From contig CAYSRG010000026.1 of NCBI GenBank assembly GCA_964433555.1, positions 1 through 27,842 on the forward strand: a DNA stretch of 27,842 bases, written 5' to 3'. Under the pieces are notes generated by a model that saw only the letters and a program-made list of their open reading frames with translations, was not told the origin of the DNA and searched no databases. Made by a program: the position numbers and the translations under genes. This stretch comes from Stramentimicrobium sp964433555. GTDB taxonomy: Bacteria > Atribacterota > Phoenicimicrobiia > Phoenicimicrobiales > Stramentimicrobiaceae. Of the stretch, positions 1 to 6,802 are shown in pieces (position 1 is the first letter of the stretch; every line of letters starts with the position of its first letter).

Positions 1-94
1 CTGAAGCCATTTTTATTTCATATCCTCTTTCACGTAGATATTCTTTCCCCTCCTCAGCGATATCCTGAGGTATCAAAACTTTATAGGACGACAT
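1..94 (-). CDS. D-2-hydroxyacid dehydrogenase (SerA-like), N-terminal fragment
   Basis: Only the first 31 codons are in the window; the gene continues past the left edge. It starts at the ATG at 94-92 behind a strong ribosome site (GGAGAGGAGC). The visible protein begins MSSYKVLIPQDIAEEG and continues to a KEYLRERGYE stretch. This is the usual opening beta strand and helix of phosphoglycerate-dehydrogenase-like D-isomer-specific 2-hydroxyacid dehydrogenases, which reduce or oxidise 2-keto and 2-hydroxy acids with NAD(P). The catalytic and NAD-binding parts are not visible, so substrate cannot be judged. It follows the HpaI-type aldolase gene by 55 bases and is probably the last visible gene of the TRAP/URO-D/aldolase operon. 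A hydroxyacid dehydrogenase next to an aldolase that releases pyruvate or a similar keto acid is a sensible pairing, but that link is inference. Confidence 0.6.
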   Translation of the reverse strand, partial: MSSYKVLIPQDIAEEGKEYLRERGYEIKMAS

Positions 95-149
95 AATACT
101 TTGCTCCTCTCCTTTTTACATAAATCTCAATTTACTATTAAAATTAAGA

Positions 150-905
150 TTATCTTTTATATTTTTTAGCAATTGAAGAAAAACCATTTTTAATTATATT
201 AATATCCAGATCACTCATTACTATCTGTAATCTGGAATCCCATCTTGACAGGAGAGTATCATTGCCGTGAATAGCAAAGAATTTGTGATACTTCTCCGCA
301 GCATCAGCCACCTTACTAATTGCGGCCTGATTGATTTCACTCATGATATCACCTGGTACACCCAGAGAAATTGCTAAATCATTCGGACCAATAAGTAAAA
401 CATCAACTCCTTCAACTGCTGCAATGGCATCAATATTTTTAATTGCCTCTGCAGTTTCTATTTGTGCAATTGCTAAAGTCAACTCATTTTGGCGTGTCAT
501 AAATGTAGGAGCATCGCTTCCTATTCCACCAAAATTGGTAAGTCCTCCATTACTTCCAAATCCCCGATTCCCAATAGGAGCATAGCGCGACCATTTAACC
601 AGGTGCTGTGCTTCTTTAGGTGTACTAATCATAGGTACCATCACACCTTCTATACCAGCATCCATAAGTCGGGAAACATATCCTTTTGCCAGTTCGGGAA
701 CTCTAGCAAAAATACCAAGTCCAATGGACCGGGCAACCTTTGTTATATCAGAAATAGTTTCAATTGAATAGGGGCCATGTTCCATATCAAACATGATAAA
801 ATCCAGTCCTGCATGGTAAGCAATTTGAGCTATTGCTGGATTCCTCACCATACGAATCATTGTACCAACAATCCTATTTCCTTCTCTTAATTTACTTATA
901 GTCAT
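150..905 (-). CDS. HpcH/HpaI-family aldolase
   Basis: A 251-residue class II pyruvate-type aldolase of the HpcH/HpaI family, which cleaves 4-hydroxy-2-keto acids to pyruvate and an aldehyde using a divalent metal. Seen in the sequence: the FDMEHGP block with the catalytic histidine at residue 43, the FARVPE block with the conserved arginine at 68, the GVMVPMIST strand (88-95), the metal-ligand glutamate in QIET (150) and the GPNDLA block with the second metal ligand, Asp 176. Length is normal for the family. The ATG at 905 follows an AAGGGGG ribosome site. It lies 253 bases after the URO-D gene and just before the hydroxyacid dehydrogenase start, at the end of the TRAP operon, so it probably acts on the imported acid or a product of it. 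The substrate cannot be read from sequence; hydroxyketo acids, 2-keto-3-deoxy sugar acids and citramalyl-type substrates are all possible. Confidence 0.88.
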   Translation of the reverse strand: MTISKLREGNRIVGTMIRMVRNPAIAQIAYHAGLDFIMFDMEHGPYSIETISDITKVARSIGLGIFARVPELAKGYVSRLMDAGIEGVMVPMISTPKEAQHLVKWSRYAPIGNRGFGSNGGLTNFGGIGSDAPTFMTRQNELTLAIAQIETAEAIKNIDAIAAVEGVDVLLIGPNDLAISLGVPGDIMSEINQAAISKVADAAEKYHKFFAIHGNDTLLSRWDSRLQIVMSDLDINIIKNGFSSIAKKYKR

Positions 906-1158
906 CTTATCCCCCTTAAATATGTTACAAATTTTCCAGTTTCTTCATATGGATATATATTTTTGATTAAAAATATTCACTTTTCCCTCTTTATTTATTA
1001 TTTGTTTTGCTAATCTAGATTGAGTTAACTCGTTCCTTAAATATAAGAATTGGTTGATACTTTTCATAAGGATGAAAACAATAACTATGAAAACTGATTA
1101 ATCAAACAAATAAAAGTTATATTTATTTCTTTTAATAGACCATTTAACCTCATTCTTC

Positions 1159-2166
1159 TTAGTACCAACCATAATCCTCCAAAGCTCTTTTCATAGCAAC
1201 AATATTCTCTGGTTTACAGTACACCGGTAGAGAGTTTGAAGAACTAAGTATATATCCACTACCAGGGGCAAGCTGTTGAAGCCGTTGTTTTGTTTCTTGA
1301 AATACCTCTTCTGGTGTTCCAGTAGCAAGGGTATTCACGCTTATATTCCCCATAATTTTCACTTTATCCCCATATTTCTTTTTCAGTTTAACGATATCCA
1401 TAGCTTCCGGTTCAATGTTGGAAACAACATCCACACCAATATCGATAAGACGATCCATGATGGCCATAAAATTCCCATCACTGTGAAACATAAATGGTAA
1501 TCCACTAAATTCTTTTACCATTTTATGTGCTGACAATAGATATTTTTCCAGTATGTTGGGAGAAAACAATAAACCATTTTTATAGGCAATATCATCGGTT
1601 ACTCTAATTGCATCAAAGGGAAATTGTTTTAAATGTTCTACTAATTCTAAGGTCCAATCTCTCATCTTATAAAACAGGTTATCTATAAAACCAGGATCAT
1701 CTATCAGAGCATAGGAAAATCCATCGAATCCTAGACTTAAATAGGTATTCATAAAACCACTGCGGGTACTTAAAATAAGAGCATATCGATCTCCAAAATT
1801 ATTAGCTAATATTTCTGCTTCCTTTAGAATATCTGTTGAACCAGGATCAGGAAGTTTAATTTCTTTTAGGTCTTCCTTAGATTTGATTAGTCCGCTACCA
1901 TACATCTCAATACCATTTTCTTTTAGAATCTCACAGTAGACCGGTGCAGTGACCCTAAATTCAAAGGCATCTATTCCTAAAAAATCCAGTATCTCTGGAG
2001 AATTACGTATGAATTTAAAATTGTATTTAAGTTGTTTTTTCAAGATTTGATTGGGAAGACTATTGTTCATAAAGTGATCTACCCATGGTACCCTATCAGG
2101 TATTTCACTATTCAATACTTTATTCAATCTTTGCTTCGGGGTTAATTGATGGTGAGAAGTAGACAT
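1159..2166 (-). CDS. URO-D superfamily protein (methyltransferase-like, not HemE)
   Basis: A 335-residue TIM-barrel protein of the uroporphyrinogen decarboxylase superfamily. The DDIA segment (191-194), the FMFHSDGN segment (226-232), the VVSNIEPEA strand and the IMGNIS strand (271-276) are the usual landmarks of the methanogenic-methyltransferase-like (MtaA/CmuA-like) branch. In zinc methyltransferases of that branch the motif is H-x-C with a later Cys. Here it is His228-Ser-Asp230, so the zinc site is altered and neither corrinoid methyl transfer nor HemE activity should be assumed. The start is the ATG at 2166 behind AAGGAG, 15 bases after dctM, so it is clearly cotranscribed with the TRAP transporter. 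Members of this branch are common in catabolic operons of anaerobes without a known reaction. A role on the transported substrate is inference. Confidence 0.75.
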   Translation of the reverse strand: MSTSHHQLTPKQRLNKVLNSEIPDRVPWVDHFMNNSLPNQILKKQLKYNFKFIRNSPEILDFLGIDAFEFRVTAPVYCEILKENGIEMYGSGLIKSKEDLKEIKLPDPGSTDILKEAEILANNFGDRYALILSTRSGFMNTYLSLGFDGFSYALIDDPGFIDNLFYKMRDWTLELVEHLKQFPFDAIRVTDDIAYKNGLLFSPNILEKYLLSAHKMVKEFSGLPFMFHSDGNFMAIMDRLIDIGVDVVSNIEPEAMDIVKLKKKYGDKVKIMGNISVNTLATGTPEEVFQETKQRLQQLAPGSGYILSSSNSLPVYCKPENIVAMKRALEDYGWY

Positions 2167-2181
2167 CTTATCACTCCTTGA

Positions 2182-3459
2182 CTACATTAAAAGTTCAGGA
2201 AGCCAGGTAACAACTGCCGGATAAAATACCATTGTCAGAATTGTAAAAACAAGTGCCAGCCAGAACCATCCCATTCCCCTGACAAACTGGGAGATAGATA
2301 TTCCGGCTACATCACAGACAATGTACATGGAAAGACCCACAGGTGGCGTCAGTAAGCCTACCATCAAGGTTAGTGCAGTAATCACTCCAAACTGAATCAG
2401 ATCAATCCCCACACTTTTTACCAGGGGCATTAACATGGGAACAAAGATAATAATGGCAGCCGAGGGATTAATAAAACAGCCCACAATCAAATAAGCAAGG
2501 ATAATCAATAACAGCACGATAATCGGGTTTGTCGAGATAGCAGTAATCCCATCGACTAAAACAAGGGCGATTCTTTCTCTGGATAATACCCAGGCAAGGG
2601 CGTACGCACTGCCCACAATAAACATAATCCTTGCTGTTTCCCTGCCTGTCTTAATCAGCATATCAAACAATAATGAAAGATTACTCTCTTTATAAACAAA
2701 GGTGGATATAACCAGGGCATAAAAAACGGCTACCACACCTGCCTCTGTGGGTGTAAAAATGCCTCCCAGAATGCCGTATAAAATAACGACAGGAGTGGTC
2801 AGGGCTGGAAAAGCATCTTTAAATGAACGCCACAGCTCATCCCATTTCGCTCTCTCTCTACGGGGATAATGTCTCTTTTTGGATAAAATATAAGACACAA
2901 TTGACATATATATTGCCATCAGAATACCTGGTATGACACCGCCAATGAATAATTTGCCTATCGAGATACCCGCTACAGCACCAATTAACACCATCGGAAT
3001 ACTGGGCGGAAAGATAGGACCAATTGTCGCTGAAGCACCGGTAACGGCCGCCGAAAATTCAGCGTCATAACCCTCATCCTTCATTGCTTTTATTAAAACA
3101 CTGCCAATCCCGCTGGCATCTGCCAGGGCAGAACCTGACATACCGGAGAAGATCAAACTGGAAAGTATATTGACATGGGCTGTCCCGCCTGTAAAATGGC
3201 CTACCAGTGCCTTTGTAAACTTGAATATTCTCATTGTTAAACCCATGCTGTTCATAATATGTGCCGCCAGCATATAAAGGGGGACCGCCATTAATTCATA
3301 GGATTCAACCCCTACAACCATTCTTAAAGGTACCATTGTATTGGGAAGAACAGGATTCATCACAAAATAGGAAAATGCAGCCATACTCATGGTAAAGGCT
3401 ACTGGAATTCCAACTAAAAATCCAATGAGCATGATTACAAAAACAATGATCAGCGTCAT
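2182..3459 (-). CDS. dctM: TRAP transporter large permease, DctM type
   Basis: A 425-residue, very hydrophobic membrane protein of the TRAP DctM family, which moves organic acids inward with a sodium gradient. Family landmarks seen: the N-terminal LIGFLVGIPVAF helix, the SGMSGSALADASGIG block (about 105-120), the TGASATIGPIFPPSIPMVLIGA block (about 140-161), GGIFTPTEAGVVA, and the closing LTLMVGLLTPPVGLSMY block. Length fits a free-standing DctM rather than a DctQM fusion. The ATG at 3459 is preceded by GGGGGAG lying in the end of dctQ; only two bases separate the genes, which points to coupled translation. Its partners are dctQ and dctP directly upstream. The annotation of the family is secure; the substrate is not readable. 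Confidence 0.95.
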   Translation of the reverse strand: MTLIIVFVIMLIGFLVGIPVAFTMSMAAFSYFVMNPVLPNTMVPLRMVVGVESYELMAVPLYMLAAHIMNSMGLTMRIFKFTKALVGHFTGGTAHVNILSSLIFSGMSGSALADASGIGSVLIKAMKDEGYDAEFSAAVTGASATIGPIFPPSIPMVLIGAVAGISIGKLFIGGVIPGILMAIYMSIVSYILSKKRHYPRRERAKWDELWRSFKDAFPALTTPVVILYGILGGIFTPTEAGVVAVFYALVISTFVYKESNLSLLFDMLIKTGRETARIMFIVGSAYALAWVLSRERIALVLVDGITAISTNPIIVLLLIILAYLIVGCFINPSAAIIIFVPMLMPLVKSVGIDLIQFGVITALTLMVGLLTPPVGLSMYIVCDVAGISISQFVRGMGWFWLALVFTILTMVFYPAVVTWLPELLM

Positions 3460-3461
3460 TT

Positions 3462-3968
3462 CTATCTCCCCCTGATCTTCTGAAAAATGGAATCAATCAT
3501 AAAGATAAATATCAAAACCAGGGATACCGGTAAGGAAAGAAACATGAGTCCCCTGGAGATATAGATAGCAGTAGCATACTGATTGGAGTAAGCTTTGACA
3601 ACTGGTATAGAATAATAAAAAATGATAGCAATAAATACAGCTACGATGATATCGATGAGAATTTCTACTATTTTCTTTGCCCTTTTTGATAAAACAAAGT
3701 CAATCAGCTTGACAACAATATGCCCTCTTCTCCTGTATAACAATGCAGCTCCCAGATAAGTAATCCAGATAAATACCCATACAGCCATCTCACCTGCCCA
3801 GTAGATGGAACCACGCAGAACATAGCGGGTCGCAACCTGGGCCATGAGCAATAGAACCATTACGCCAGTTAAGAGGCCAACCATCTTTTCCAGAAATTTC
3901 TCTAATCGAACCCATATGATGAACTCCTTAAAAACACATTTTTCAGAGATTTCTTTTGGGGTTATCAA
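3462..3968 (-). CDS. dctQ: TRAP transporter small permease, DctQ type
   Basis: A protein of up to 168 residues with four membrane segments and the DctQ hallmarks RYVLRGSIYWAGEMAVWVF (48-66) and YRRRGHIVVKLID (78-90). It forms the membrane complex with DctM. The longest frame starts at a TTG (3968-3966) with only a weak purine tract before it. A textbook AAGGAG at 3924-3929 stands in front of an ATG at 3915-3913 that is out of frame, whereas family members usually begin close to the LEKFLEK segment, just after this point. The true start is therefore uncertain: the TTG, a rare codon near 3917, or a one- or two-base assembly error are all possible. It is followed at once by dctM and preceded by a 198-base spacer with a stem-loop after dctP. 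Confidence 0.88.
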   Translation of the reverse strand: MITPKEISEKCVFKEFIIWVRLEKFLEKMVGLLTGVMVLLLMAQVATRYVLRGSIYWAGEMAVWVFIWITYLGAALLYRRRGHIVVKLIDFVLSKRAKKIVEILIDIIVAVFIAIIFYYSIPVVKAYSNQYATAIYISRGLMFLSLPVSLVLIFIFMIDSIFQKIRGR

Positions 3969-4086
3969 AAATATCTCTTTATCCTAAATCATCTTCCTCT
4001 ATTTCAAAATAAATGAATTCCAACAGCAAAAGAATCATTCTTCACATCTGATGTTACTGGAAAAAATCAATTGTACGTCAAAGCCT

Positions 4087-4138
4087 CCCAGAATACCCGG
4101 AAAATATATCTAAATGACTATCCTCCGGGTATTCTGGG
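4087..4138 (-). promoter_or_regulatory. Intercistronic stem-loop between dctP and dctQ
   Basis: Perfect 14-base inverted repeat, CCCAGAATACCCGG at 4087-4100 and CCGGGTATTCTGGG at 4125-4138, with a 24-base loop. It lies 29 bases after the dctP stop and more than 100 bases before dctQ. In the direction of transcription no good U-run follows, so it is not a strong terminator. Such hairpins after binding-protein genes often protect the upstream message and lower downstream expression, giving more DctP than DctQM. The repeat is seen; the function is inferred. Confidence 0.6.
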
Positions 4139-4167
4139 TCTATTCTTTTTGAAGATCTAATTCTACA

Positions 4168-5160
4168 TTAACCCCTGATCTTGGCTAATTCAGCCCGAAG
4201 TTCTTCCAGGAAACCGGGAGCCCAGGTATCAGCAAATTCATCCGGGATATCCTTTAAAACTTCTTTAAAGGCGGCCTGGTCAACTTCAATAAATTCCATG
4301 CCTTCTTCTTCCAATTTTTGTCGCCACATATCTTCATTATTCTGCTGTAGATCATTGTGGAACACGGTCGTTTCATCAGCAGTTTCTATGACCGCTTTCT
4401 GTAATGTCTCATCCAGACCCTGGAAGAATTTTTCACTCATGACATAAGTGAAGAAAGCACGCTGATGAGCGGTTAAATTAACATAATCCTGTACTTCATA
4501 GAAAGCAGGAGCATAGATGTAATCCAAAGGATTTTCCTGTGCTTCAACTATACCCTGCTTCAGGGCAGTATATAGTTCTCCGTAAGCAATAGCCTGGGGG
4601 AAAGCACCCATTTTCTCCCAACTAGCAACATAAATCGGCTGCAAAGGTATCCTGATTTTTAATCCCTTGACATCTTCTGGCGTTCTGATAGGACGTTTGG
4701 AGGATAAATGACGTGGTCCTCTCAAGCCAATACCAAGCATTCTAATATTTTTATTCTCTAACATGGCTTGCCTGACTCTCTCGCCGATAGGGCCATTCAT
4801 AATTTGTAAGACTTCATCCCTATTTTCAAAGATATAATAAGCACTCCAGATATTATATTCCGGAGCTGCCTGCTGATGAATAGTCGTTCCCATAATAGCC
4901 ATATCAACGGTACCTAATTCAAGAGAGGTTACTATATCTACTTCTTTACCCAGCTGTTCACAGCAGAATAATTCTACCTTAATAGCTCCATTCGTTTTTT
5001 CTTCTAACAGCTCTTTAAACTTTTTGGCTGATATATCATCTTCGCCACCTTCAGATCCTCCATAGGAAAGACTCATGGTAATCTGATTTGCTGTCACAAT
5101 TACACTTGTAAAAAGCATTGTTAAAACTAGTATAAATACTAAAAACACTAGTTTTTTCAT
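4168..5160 (-). CDS. dctP: TRAP transporter solute-binding protein, DctP type
   Basis: A 330-residue exported binding protein of the DctP family. Residues 1-24 form a Sec signal (MKK then a hydrophobic run) with likely cleavage after VTA, before NQITMSL. There is no lipobox cysteine. The family core is visible: SAKKFKELLEEKTNG, the VTSLELGTVDMAI strand, and the RGPRHLSSKRPIRTPEDVK segment followed by GLKIRIP, which holds the arginine that binds substrate carboxylate in this family. FPQAIAYGELYTALKQGIVEAQENP follows in two typical blocks (about 187-211). The start is an ATG behind AAGGAG. It is the first transporter gene after the GntR regulator, 131 bases downstream of it. The ligand is probably an organic or sugar acid, from family knowledge only. 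Confidence 0.94.
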   Translation of the reverse strand: MKKLVFLVFILVLTMLFTSVIVTANQITMSLSYGGSEGGEDDISAKKFKELLEEKTNGAIKVELFCCEQLGKEVDIVTSLELGTVDMAIMGTTIHQQAAPEYNIWSAYYIFENRDEVLQIMNGPIGERVRQAMLENKNIRMLGIGLRGPRHLSSKRPIRTPEDVKGLKIRIPLQPIYVASWEKMGAFPQAIAYGELYTALKQGIVEAQENPLDYIYAPAFYEVQDYVNLTAHQRAFFTYVMSEKFFQGLDETLQKAVIETADETTVFHNDLQQNNEDMWRQKLEEEGMEFIEVDQAAFKEVLKDIPDEFADTWAPGFLEELRAELAKIRG

Positions 5161-5291
5161 TCTTAGCTCCTTTTCTCATTTAAATATTTTTTACCAATTT
5201 AAAATAATATTATACTTTAACACCTCCTTTTTTTATTTTCTAAATTGAATAATTCGCATACTTTCAAAAGTTTAAGATTATAGAAAACAAT

Positions 5292-6020
5292 TCATTCTTT
5301 TAGCATATCTTCTTCTACCCCGGCTAAATGGAAATACATCGCTTTACGAGCAGATTTTTCATCTTTACTTTTGATAGCCTCTAAAATAGCGGAATGTTCT
5401 TTTATGTATTTTTGGGGATAATCCGGAAGGTTCCAGGTCTTCTCTTTCATATTAATCCATAATCTTTCCTTTAAAAGATCGCTCATATTGAGCATAACAG
5501 AAAATAATAAACTATTATGAGCTGCTTTAGCTATATAGATATGAAACTCCCGATCCATGTCCATCATTCTAGGAATATTTCCTTGTGCCTCTATCATGTT
5601 ACTTAATGCAATTTCAATTGCAGTTATGTCTTCTGGTGAACCTTTTTGACTAGCCAAACCAGCTAGTTCTGTCTCCAATACCTTTCTTGCTTCTAACAAT
5701 TCAAATGGACTTTCTTCTTGTTCGAGTTCTAAAATTTCCTCTTCATAAAAAGTAGATGATAAACTATTATCTTTAATAAAATTCCCTTTCCCTACTCTTC
5801 TTTCTGTTATACCTAATATTTCTAATGCACTCATAGCTTCTCTAACAGAGGGGCGAGAAATTCCAAATTGTTCTGCTAGCTCCTGTTCTGAGGGAAGTCT
5901 ATCCCCTGGTTTCAACTTTCCCTCCCTGATGAGCTCTCTAATCTGTTCCACAATTTTAACATAAACCTTTTGAGTTTTAATTTTATTAAACATTTTTATT
6001 TTATGACTGCTTTTATTCAT
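5292..6020 (-). CDS. GntR-family transcriptional regulator, FadR (FCD) type
   Basis: A regulator of up to 242 residues. The N-terminal winged helix is clear: IREGKLKPGDRLPSEQELAE then FGISRPSVREAMSALEILG (about residues 34-71), ending in the GKGNFI wing. The C-terminal FCD domain carries a probable metal/ligand site, with the D-x-x-F-H of DREFHIYIAKAAHNS (about 149-163), a second histidine in EHSAI and a third in YFHLAG near the end. Start choice is unsure: the ATG at 6020 and the ATG at 5993 (MFNKIKT) both have weak ribosome sites, and the second gives a more usual N-terminus. It heads the TRAP/URO-D/aldolase operon and most likely represses it until the substrate or a metabolite binds the FCD domain. 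Confidence 0.9.
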   Translation of the reverse strand: MNKSSHKIKMFNKIKTQKVYVKIVEQIRELIREGKLKPGDRLPSEQELAEQFGISRPSVREAMSALEILGITERRVGKGNFIKDNSLSSTFYEEEILELEQEESPFELLEARKVLETELAGLASQKGSPEDITAIEIALSNMIEAQGNIPRMMDMDREFHIYIAKAAHNSLLFSVMLNMSDLLKERLWINMKEKTWNLPDYPQKYIKEHSAILEAIKSKDEKSARKAMYFHLAGVEEDMLKE

Positions 6021-6050
6021 AATAATTTCACAATAGTAATATTATTTATA

Positions 6051-6070
6051 TTGTATATATTGTATGACAT
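6051..6070. promoter_or_regulatory. Candidate GntR operator
   Basis: The stretch at 6051-6070 holds two copies of TTGTAT, and the second forms TGTATGACA, a TGT-N3-ACA half-site pair matching the loose y-G-T-N3-A-C-r pattern known for FadR-subfamily operators. It lies just after the predicted transcription start, where binding would block the operon. The symmetry is short, so this is only a candidate for autoregulation. Confidence 0.3.
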
Positions 6071-6083
6071 TTTAATTAATTAA

Positions 6084-6112
6084 ATTTTACCAACCAAAAT
6101 TACATTAGTCAA
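6084..6112 (-). promoter_or_regulatory. Probable sigma-70 promoter of the gntR/TRAP operon
   Basis: Minus-strand -35 TTGACT at 6107-6112 and -10 TAAAAT at 6084-6089 with a 17-base spacer. Transcription would begin near 6077, about 57 bases before the gntR start. The match is good, but the region is very AT-rich, so chance matches are possible. Confidence 0.5.
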
Positions 6113-6802
6113 ATACTTTTTATTACCTTATTTTTTACTAAACTGTCAATACAACCATTAATTAATAGAATTACGTATAATTATTATTTGTTGGCAACTT
6201 TCTCGAAAGAAAAAATCTGTTAATGGCTGAATATAATTTTATAAAGGATATGTCGATGATAAGGGGTAAATAAATAATTACTTAAAACTTATTAAATAAT
6301 AAATTGATTTTAAATGGATTAATTTGGTTGGATGCAAAATCAAATATTATTCTGATTTCCAATGATATCAACTTCTATTTTGAAAAATAATCATATATTC
6401 ATATTCAAATTTTAATAATTTAATAATGCTAAGAGAGTATATTATATTATTGTCCAAAAATAAGTAAATGCTATTTTAATACAATAAATTTCATTTTAAA
6501 TGTTAAATAGTTATCTTTTCTCTAAAAAGTGCAATCTGATGTTAAATTTAAATCACAGTTAGATTATACGATAAATGAAAATAATTCCAAATAATAACAG
6601 CTGCTTTACAATGATATTCTCGATTTTGATATCTTTGCTTTTAATAGTTTACGACATGCTCAAGCAGGTTTTTACTCTATTAACATTTCATAGCTTCCGG
6701 ATAGTAGTGGATTTCTCAACATACCATTTAGAATAAAATATCCCGCAGCCGAAATTTCCAATAGTTATTAACCTCCATTTTACCAAATCTACTATCATCA
6801 TC
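6113..6802. other. Long AT-rich intergenic region between pckG and gntR
   Basis: About 690 bases upstream of the gntR promoter with no convincing gene, RNA or repeat. Composition is extremely AT-rich between about 6200 and 6590. It becomes more balanced between about 6600 and 6780, where one very short frame with a ribosome-site-like sequence exists (listed separately). No clear terminator for pckG was found near its stop codon. Confidence 0.6.
6672..6761 (-). CDS. Possible 29-residue small protein
   Basis: A short frame starting at TTG (6761-6759) with GGAGG nine bases upstream and ending in TAA. The product begins MEISAAGYFILNGML and ends GSYEMLIE. It lies 41 bases after the pckG stop on the same strand, in a small patch of higher GC within a very AT-rich spacer. 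There is no recognised family. The ribosome site and amino-acid mix are protein-like, but a frame this short can easily arise by chance; it may also be the remnant of a decayed gene. Confidence 0.15.
   Translation of the reverse strand: MEISAAGYFILNGMLRNPLLSGSYEMLIE

Noticed and set aside
906..1158. Possible control element between the URO-D and aldolase genes
   Set aside because: Only AT-rich sequence with no stable hairpin, clear promoter or operator could be supported.
2182..3968. DctQM fusion protein
   Set aside because: dctQ has its own stop and dctM its own ribosome site and ATG two bases later, so they are two separate genes.
4087..4150. Hairpin plus T-run read as a plus-strand terminator
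   Set aside because: A T-rich tract follows on the plus strand, but there is no plus-strand gene for it to terminate, so it was treated as an operon-internal stem-loop.
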